Of a stretch of 64,000 nucleotides of DNA, positions 59,122 to 64,000 are shown piece by piece; the first letter of the stretch is position 1, and each line of letters opens with the position of its first letter. Origin of the DNA: Nocardia brasiliensis IFM 10847 (GTDB lineage Bacteria > Actinomycetota > Actinomycetes > Mycobacteriales > Mycobacteriaceae). The notes beneath the pieces are model-generated. The model did not search any database. It had not been told where the DNA came from and was given only the letters and a program-made list of their open reading frames with translations. Both the position numbers and the translations under genes were made by a program. The stretch covers positions 1 through 64,000 of the forward strand of contig NZ_BAUA01000015.1 of the NCBI RefSeq assembly GCF_000710915.1, given 5' to 3'.

Positions 59122-59451
59122 ATGCCTGGAGTGCAACGACCGCTCTATCAGATGAAGGCCGACTTCTTCAAGACCCTCGGCCATCCGGTGCGTATTCGTG
59201 TACTGGAACTTCTCAGCGAGCGTGAGCGCGCGGTGTCGGAGATGCTCGCCGAGATCGGCGTCGAGCCGGCCAACCTGTCGCAGCAGCTGTCGATTCTGCG
59301 TCGTGCCGGGCTGGTCACCGCGCGCCGTGAAGGGCTCTCGGTGACCTACGAACTCACCACTTCCGATGTCGCCGAACTGCTCGCCACCGCCCGGGCGATC
59401 CTCACCGGGGTGGTCGCGGGCCAGGTCGAAGCGTTGGAGCGGCCCGCGTAA
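59122..59451 (+). CDS. ArsR/SmtB-family regulator
   Basis: 109 residues from ATG 59122, with AAGGAGCGG upstream. The winged helix has KADFFKTLGHPVRIRVLELL (about 11-30) and IGVEPANLSQQLSILRRAGL (about 45-64), followed by the wing RREGLSVTYEL. There are no cysteines in the alpha-3 region and no obvious metal motif, so it is probably not a classical metal sensor; a CO2/bicarbonate, redox or small-molecule signal is possible. It precedes pckG and the SulP gene in the same direction; ArsR-SulP pairs are, as I recall, common in actinobacteria. Confidence 0.9.
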   Translation: MPGVQRPLYQMKADFFKTLGHPVRIRVLELLSERERAVSEMLAEIGVEPANLSQQLSILRRAGLVTARREGLSVTYELTTSDVAELLATARAILTGVVAGQVEALERPA

Positions 59452-59490
59452 CCCAGTCCGAAGCCCGTGGGGGTGGGTGTGTGCGTGGTC

Positions 59491-59529
59491 ACTGATTGCA
59501 GCTTTTCTAAACTAATTACCTAGTAGTTT
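59491..59529. promoter_or_regulatory. pckG promoter with ArsR-operon words
   Basis: ACTGATTGC (59491-59499) and CTAAACT (59507-59513) repeat words found in the arsR promoter. AAACTA-N9-TAGTTT (59509-59529) is an inverted repeat in an AT-rich stretch 20 bp before the pckG start. It is a candidate second ArsR site. Confidence 0.5.
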
Positions 59530-59547
59530 TACAAAGGAGAACTCGCC

Positions 59548-61401
59548 GTGACCGACCAGTCCACCGCTGTAGCCAGGATCGCTGCGGCACCCACCGAGAA
59601 CGAGGGTGTGCTCGCCTGGGTGGCCGAAATCGCCGAGCTCGCCGCGCCGGAGCGGATCGTGTTCTGTGATGGCTCTCGCGAGGAGCGGGATCGGCTCACC
59701 GGTGTTCTCGTGGGGAAGGGCACCTTCGTGCCGCTGGCGAAGAAGCCGAACTCTTTCTGGTGTGTTTCGGATCCCGACGATGTGGCGCGGGTGGAGGACC
59801 GGACCTTCATCTGCTCGGAGCACGAGGACGACGCAGGACCGACGAACAACTGGGTCGACCCTGTCGACATGCGCACTGTCATGACCGAGCACTATCGCGG
59901 GTCCATGGTCGGGCGGACCATGTACGTGATCGCCTTCTGCATGGGGCCCCTCGATATGGCAGACCCGAAACTCGGCGTGCAGATCACCGATTCGGAGTAC
60001 GTCGCGGTGTCCATGCAGATCATGACCCGCTCCGGTGCGCCGGTGTGGGAGAAGCTCTCCGACGACACCGAATTCGTGAGATGCCTGCACTCCGTAGGTG
60101 CCCCGCTGGGTGACGGTGTGGCCGACGTGCCATGGCCGTGTGACAAGACCAAGTACATCTCCCATTTCCCGGAGCGCCGCGAGATCTGGTCCTACGGTTC
60201 GGGTTACGGCGGTAATGCGCTGCTCGGCAAGAAATGCTTCGCGTTGCGTATCGCCTCGGTGCTCGGCCGCGACGAGGGCTGGCTGGCCGAGCACATGCTC
60301 ATCTTGAAACTCACCTCTCCGCAAGGCAAGACGCATTACATCGCGGCCGCCTTCCCATCCTCGTGCGGCAAGACCAACCTGGCCATGCTCGAACCCGCAC
60401 TGCCCGGCTGGAACGCCGAAACGGTCGGCGACGACATCGCCTGGATGCGGTTCGGCGCGGACGGGCGGCTCTACGCGGTGAACCCGGAGGCTGGATTCTT
60501 CGGTGTCGCACCGGGAACCGGAGCCGAGACCAACCCCAACGCCATCGCCACCATCGATCGCGGCAACTCCATCTTCACCAACACCGCCCGCACCGACGAC
60601 GGCGATATCTGGTGGGAAGGGCTGAGCGACGAAACTCCCGCGCACCTGGTCGATTGGCGCGGCCGGGACTGGACCTCGGCGTCGGGAACACCTGCCGCGC
60701 ACCCGAATTCGCGCTATTGCACGCCGATCGAGCAGTGCCCCTCTGTGGCGCCGGAGTGGAACGATCCGACCGGCGTGCCGATTTCGGCGATCTTCTTCGG
60801 CGGCCGCCGCGCCTGCACCATTCCGCTGATCGCGGAATCCTTCGACTGGGCGCACGGTGTGTTCACGGCGTCGGTGCTGTCATCGGAGACTACCGCCGCC
60901 GCGGCGGGCAAGGTCGGTGTGGTGCGCCGCGATCCGATGGCCATGCTGCCGTTCCTGGGTTATCACGTCGGCGACTACTTCGCGCATTGGCTCTCCCTTG
61001 CCGCACACGAGGGCGCGCAGCTGCCGAAGATCTTCCAGGTCAACTGGTTCCGACGCGGAGCCGACCGGAAGTTCCTGTGGCCCGGCTTCGGTGACAATAT
61101 GCGCGTGCTGAAGTGGGCGCTGCAACGCCTCGACGGCACCGCATCCGCTGAGACGACGCCCATCGGATACGTGCCGACCCCGCAGGCTCTGGATCTGGAC
61201 GGTCTGACCGCCGCCGAGCAAGAACGCACGGCCGCCGCGCTCAGGGTGGACATCGATGAGTGGGTCACCGAAGTCGGCTCCATCGATGACTGGTATGCCA
61301 CCATCGGCGGCAACCGGTTACCCGAACAGCTGCGAGAGCAGCTGGCCGCGCTGAAAACCCGTCTCGCCACGGCCCGTTCGACCGACGCCGACGCTCGCTG
61401 A
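59548..61401 (+). CDS. pckG: Phosphoenolpyruvate carboxykinase, GTP-dependent
   Basis: 617 residues, close to mycobacterial PckA. The GTP P-loop is [16 protein letters not shown] (about 267-282) with the reactive loop Cys, and [15 protein letters not shown] and [17 protein letters not shown] form the substrate and Mn sites. [12 protein letters not shown] and [19 protein letters not shown] are further conserved blocks. The enzyme converts oxaloacetate plus GTP to PEP, GDP and CO2 (and can run in reverse). RBS AAGGAGA precedes the GTG. Placement between arsR and a SulP transporter is not the usual setting of this gene and suggests a specialised or second copy. Confidence 0.96.
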   Translation: MTDQSTAVARIAAAPTENEGVLAWVAEIAELAAPERIVFCDGSREERDRLTGVLVGKGTFVPLAKKPNSFWCVSDPDDVARVEDRTFICSEHEDDAGPTNNWVDPVDMRTVMTEHYRGSMVGRTMYVIAFCMGPLDMADPKLGVQITDSEYVAVSMQIMTRSGAPVWEKLSDDTEFVRCLHSVGAPLGDGVADVPWPCDKTKYISHFPERREIWSYGSGYGGNALLGKKCFALRIASVLGRDEGWLAEHMLILKLTSPQGKTHYIAAAFPSSCGKTNLAMLEPALPGWNAETVGDDIAWMRFGADGRLYAVNPEAGFFGVAPGTGAETNPNAIATIDRGNSIFTNTARTDDGDIWWEGLSDETPAHLVDWRGRDWTSASGTPAAHPNSRYCTPIEQCPSVAPEWNDPTGVPISAIFFGGRRACTIPLIAESFDWAHGVFTASVLSSETTAAAAGKVGVVRRDPMAMLPFLGYHVGDYFAHWLSLAAHEGAQLPKIFQVNWFRRGADRKFLWPGFGDNMRVLKWALQRLDGTASAETTPIGYVPTPQALDLDGLTAAEQERTAAALRVDIDEWVTEVGSIDDWYATIGGNRLPEQLREQLAALKTRLATARSTDADAR

Positions 61402-61403
61402 CC

Positions 61404-63056
61404 GTGCGCGCACTGTTGCCGAGCTGGTCGGACTGGAAGCCCGCGCTTCGATCCCCGGGTGCCGATCTACTGTCGGGATTGATCGTGGCACTGGTGGCGT
61501 TACCGCTCGCGCTCGGCTTCGGTATCTCCTCCGGGCTCGGTGCGGCGGCCGGGCTGGCGACCGCTGTCGTCGCGGGTGTGGTGGCCGCGGTGTTCGGCGG
61601 CTCTCGCTTCCAGGTGTCGGGGCCCACCGGTGCGATGACCGTGGTCCTGGTTCCGATCTTCCACCAGCATGGCGGGAGTGGAGTGCTGGCCGTGGGGCTC
61701 ATGGCCGGCCTCGTGCTGGTGGTGCTCGCGATCGCCGGGGTCGGGCGGGCCGTGCGATACGTGCCCGCCCCGGTGATCGAGGGCTTCACCGCTGGCATCG
61801 CGGTCGTCATCGCACTACAACAGTTCCCCTCCGCACTCGGCATCGCCCACGCCGAAGGCGACAAGGTGTGGCAGGTCGCGTTCGATGCAGCGCGCCAATA
61901 TATTTCACAGCCGCATCACGTGGCTCTGGCTACCGCGCTCTCGGTGGCCGCGGTCATGCTGGTCGGCGGCCGTCTGGCTCCGAAACTGCCGTTCGCGTTG
62001 CTCACCGTCGCCGCGGCTACCGTGACCGCGCGACTGTTCGACCTCGACCTGCGCCCCATCGGTGCGCTGCCGGCCGGGTTGTCCGCCCCCACACTGGGAT
62101 TCGTGCATCCCGATCAACTGGGCACGTTGCTTGCACCGGCACTGGCCGTGGCCGCGCTCGCGGCGCTGGAGTCACTGCTGTCTGCGGCTGCGGCGGACTC
62201 GATGGCTGTCGGCACCCGCCACAATCCTGACCGGGAACTGTTCGGCCAAGGACTGGCCAACATCGCCGCACCGCTGTTCGGCGGCGTCCCCGCCACCGGC
62301 GCGATCGCTCGCACCGCGGTCAATGTGCGCTCCGGGGCCCACACTCGACTCGCTGCGCTCACCCACGCGGTCATCTTGGCCGCGATCATCTACCTGGCCG
62401 CCCCGCTGGTCGCGGGCATCCCTCTCGCGGCGCTGGCGGGCGTACTGCTCGCGACGACCGTGCGCATGGTGGAGACCGCGTCACTGACCGCGATCGCCCG
62501 CGCGTCGAAGGGCGACGCCGCCGTCATGGCGGTCACCTTCGTCGTCACCGTCGCCATCGATCTTGTCGTCGCTGTCGCCGTCGGTATCGCGATCGCGGTA
62601 CTGCTCGCCCTGCGGTCAGTGGCGAAAGAGGCTCGGCTGCAACAGATCCCACTGGATCCGCCGGTCGATGATGCCGGGCACCTCGGCGAGGAACACGACC
62701 TGTTGCACGACCGCATCGTGGCCTACCGCCTCGAAGGGCCGTTATTCTTCGCCGCTGCCCACCGGTTCCTGCTCGAACTCGCCGAGGTTTCCGACGTTCT
62801 GGTGGTGATCCTGCGCATGTCCCGCGTCACGGCCCTCGACACCACTGGCGCATTGGTGCTCGAGGACGTCATCGGCAAACTCGAACACCGCCATATCACC
62901 GTCTTGATGTCGGGTTTGCGCGAAGACCACCAGCGACGGCTGGCCGCCATCGGGGCACTGCCTGCCGGAGGCGCCGCCCACCTGTTCGACCACACACCCG
63001 ACGCCATCGCCTGTGCCCGGCAGTTGGCGCTCGTCCGCGTCGGAGGCACCCCATGA
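61404..63056 (+). CDS. SulP-family inorganic anion transporter with STAS domain
   Basis: 550 residues from GTG 61404, two bases after the pckG stop. SulP/SLC26 core of 12-14 helices (about 15-415), starting with LLSGLIVALVALPLALGFGI and including PAPVIEGFTAGIAVVIALQQ. A C-terminal STAS domain (about 430-545) has YRLEGPLFFAAAHRFLLEL and VTALDTTGALVLEDVIGKL with the conserved DTTG. The family carries sulfate, bicarbonate, or other anions, with Na+ or H+. No carbonic anhydrase is fused. Next to PEP carboxykinase, bicarbonate or a C4-dicarboxylate is an attractive but unproven substrate. Confidence 0.9.
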   Translation: MRALLPSWSDWKPALRSPGADLLSGLIVALVALPLALGFGISSGLGAAAGLATAVVAGVVAAVFGGSRFQVSGPTGAMTVVLVPIFHQHGGSGVLAVGLMAGLVLVVLAIAGVGRAVRYVPAPVIEGFTAGIAVVIALQQFPSALGIAHAEGDKVWQVAFDAARQYISQPHHVALATALSVAAVMLVGGRLAPKLPFALLTVAAATVTARLFDLDLRPIGALPAGLSAPTLGFVHPDQLGTLLAPALAVAALAALESLLSAAAADSMAVGTRHNPDRELFGQGLANIAAPLFGGVPATGAIARTAVNVRSGAHTRLAALTHAVILAAIIYLAAPLVAGIPLAALAGVLLATTVRMVETASLTAIARASKGDAAVMAVTFVVTVAIDLVVAVAVGIAIAVLLALRSVAKEARLQQIPLDPPVDDAGHLGEEHDLLHDRIVAYRLEGPLFFAAAHRFLLELAEVSDVLVVILRMSRVTALDTTGALVLEDVIGKLEHRHITVLMSGLREDHQRRLAAIGALPAGGAAHLFDHTPDAIACARQLALVRVGGTP

Positions 63057-63433
63057 TCGAGCGAACCACACCTACGCTCGTGCAGCGGCTCAGGTACATA
63101 TGCGGCGGCACGCTGCCGAATTCGTTGTCGCAGTGGGTGATCGAAGATCTCACCGGACCAGGCGCCGCGCGGCGCTACCTGCTGCGCATCCTGATCCCCA
63201 TCATCGCGCCGCTGTGCTTGTTCCTGCTGATCCCTGGACCACTGTGGATGGGGTTGGCGATGATGGCGCTGCTGTACCTGCCGCTGATCTACTTCACCGC
63301 CGCCCTCATGTACGTGTTCCGCCGGGCCCGGCTGGTCAAACACGGTCTCGACCCGGCATTGGCCGACCAGCGGAAACGGCAACGGGACGTGGCCGCTCGA
63401 GAAGCTTACGAACGACGCCATGGCCGGGGTTGA
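63053..63433 (+). CDS. DUF5313 family membrane protein
   Basis: 126 residues, overlapping the SulP stop by ATGA. DUF5313 hallmarks: RYICGGTLPNSLSQWVIEDLTG near the start (as RYICGGTLPNSLSQWV then IEDLTG), then two hydrophobic helices (about 43-65 and 68-90), then the R-rich MYVFRRARLVKHGLDP. The family is common in mycobacteria and Nocardia; function unknown. Coupling to the transporter suggests a small accessory subunit. Confidence 0.85.
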   Translation: MIERTTPTLVQRLRYICGGTLPNSLSQWVIEDLTGPGAARRYLLRILIPIIAPLCLFLLIPGPLWMGLAMMALLYLPLIYFTAALMYVFRRARLVKHGLDPALADQRKRQRDVAAREAYERRHGRG

Positions 63434-63525
63434 CCCTCGAGGCGGCCAAACCGGTTGGCGCTGAGCATGATTGCGAATTTTTGCGGTCACGCTACCGGTT
63501 GGACTTCGAATGCGATTGCCGCAGT

Positions 63526-63897
63526 TCAGACTTCGAGTTCTTCCTCGATATCCTTCAGCCGGCGTCGGGCGAGGGCCAGGTTGCCGCGGTTGCGATCCAA
63601 TGCCAGGTAGAGGAATAGCCCGCTGGTCTTGCGGCCCTGTGTGGGGCGAATCAGGTGGTACTGGCCGGCGAGGGTGATGAGGACGTCTTCGATGTCTTCG
63701 TCGAGTCCGAGCTGTTCGATGGTGCGCATCTTGGCGCGAACCAATTCGGTGTTGCCCGCCGCCGCGATCTCGATATCCAGTGTCTTCGAGCCGCCCAGCG
63801 TGCCCAGCGGCATACCGCTGCCGTAGTCGACAACGGCAGCACCGAGCGCGCCGTCCAGCAACATCATGTCCTTCAATGCAACGTCCATGTTCGCCAT
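63526..63897 (-). CDS. Roadblock/LC7-like protein (orphan conservon-type)
   Basis: 123 residues from ATG 63897, with GGGAGAGAGG upstream. The alpha-beta roadblock fold is seen in LDGALGAAVVDYGSGMPLGTLGG, then VRAKMRTIEQLGLDEDIEDVL and GLFLYLALDRNRGNLALARRRL. The sequence matches the actinobacterial solitary roadblock type. Roadblock proteins scaffold small GTPases such as MglA. No GTPase, histidine kinase or DUF742 gene lies in the window on this side; one could lie just beyond the right edge. A 7-1-7 palindrome sits upstream. Confidence 0.8.
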   Translation of the reverse strand: MANMDVALKDMMLLDGALGAAVVDYGSGMPLGTLGGSKTLDIEIAAAGNTELVRAKMRTIEQLGLDEDIEDVLITLAGQYHLIRPTQGRKTSGLFLYLALDRNRGNLALARRRLKDIEEELEV

Positions 63898-63913
63898 GTG
63901 TGTCCTCTCTCCC

Positions 63914-63928
63914 AGGTCTTCAAGACCT
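63914..63928. promoter_or_regulatory. Palindrome upstream of the roadblock gene
   Basis: AGGTCTT-C-AAGACCT, perfect 7-bp arms, 16 bp before the ATG and next to the ribosome site, so it may act as an operator or a leader hairpin. Confidence 0.5.
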
Positions 63929-64000
63929 TTGCGCGACGAGACGCTACCTACGAACCGCACTTGCCGTTGGTTGATTGCTGAAGAATTCCGCTAGGTATGC

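Overview
The window is 64 kb of high-GC actinobacterial chromosome, most likely Nocardia or a close relative in the Mycobacteriales. The pointers are consistent GC-rich third positions, frequent GTG starts and leaderless promoters, a DUF222/HNH '13E12-type' gene, a DUF574-type SAM methyltransferase, GTP-dependent PEP carboxykinase, a secreted LIP-family lipase, and dense TetR, MarR, XRE, AraC and WYL regulators beside single metabolic genes. It reads as an accessory or secondary-metabolism stretch: no rRNA, CRISPR array, insertion sequence or prophage block was seen, and there is one tRNA (Ala-GGC).

Layout. 0-2.7 kb: a visibly lower-GC island with an XRE-ImmA/IrrE metalloprotease gene, the start of a possible PIN-like partner cut by the left edge, a divergent receiver-like orphan and a small membrane protein. 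2.7-10.4 kb: WYL regulator opposite an FAD monooxygenase, an esterase, a LysR gene followed by a coupled cysteine-dioxygenase-like cupin and aminotransferase, and an autoregulated TetR. 10.4-21.7 kb: RraA-like aldolase, PLP decarboxylase, TerD, MBL hydrolase, prolyl-oligopeptidase-like lipoprotein, PIG-L deacetylase opposite a PoxB-type pyruvate oxidase, an orphan oligopeptide-binding lipoprotein, and an SDR opposite an XRE/MmyB-like regulator. 22.7-26.2 kb: acyl-CoA-dehydrogenase-like flavoprotein, GNAT, and a second clpP pair with a PopR/ClgR-type regulator. 26.3-35.6 kb: small conserved proteins, an EamA exporter, membrane proteins, HPF-like protein, GlxA-type regulator, methyltransferase, DHFR-like reductase, SGNH hydrolase, and MarR opposite an MFS pump.

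35.6-47.2 kb: hydrolases, redoxin, threonine-dehydratase/lysyltransferase-like pair, dienelactone hydrolase, lipoprotein, AraC, VOC, ArsC, MpaB-type oxygenase, sirtuin, sugar-lactone oxidase, and TetR opposite a DHA2 drug pump. 48.7-56.2 kb: hairpins, lipase, DUF190 with a shortened CrcB, phosphoglucomutase with an overlapping MFS gene, DsbA-like thiol oxidoreductase, and DUF574 methyltransferase. 56.2-59.1 kb: a degenerate repeat array, the 13E12 HNH gene, tRNA-Ala and an 82-bp tandem repeat. 59.1-64 kb: an ArsR - PEP carboxykinase - SulP transporter - DUF5313 cluster and a roadblock/LC7 gene.

The strongest multi-gene stories are: (i) clpP3-clpP4 with a PopR-like regulator whose C terminus ends like an ssrA tag, and a PopR-type palindrome upstream of clpP3; (ii) ArsR-pckG-SulP, where the arsR and pckG promoters share words; (iii) LysR-cupin-aminotransferase as a possible cysteine to cysteine-sulfinate to sulfinylpyruvate route; (iv) a near-identical 21-bp operator-like element before the TetR/DHA2 pump pair and before a methyltransferase gene 15 kb away. 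All functions are read from sequence motifs and remembered family features; no searches were run.
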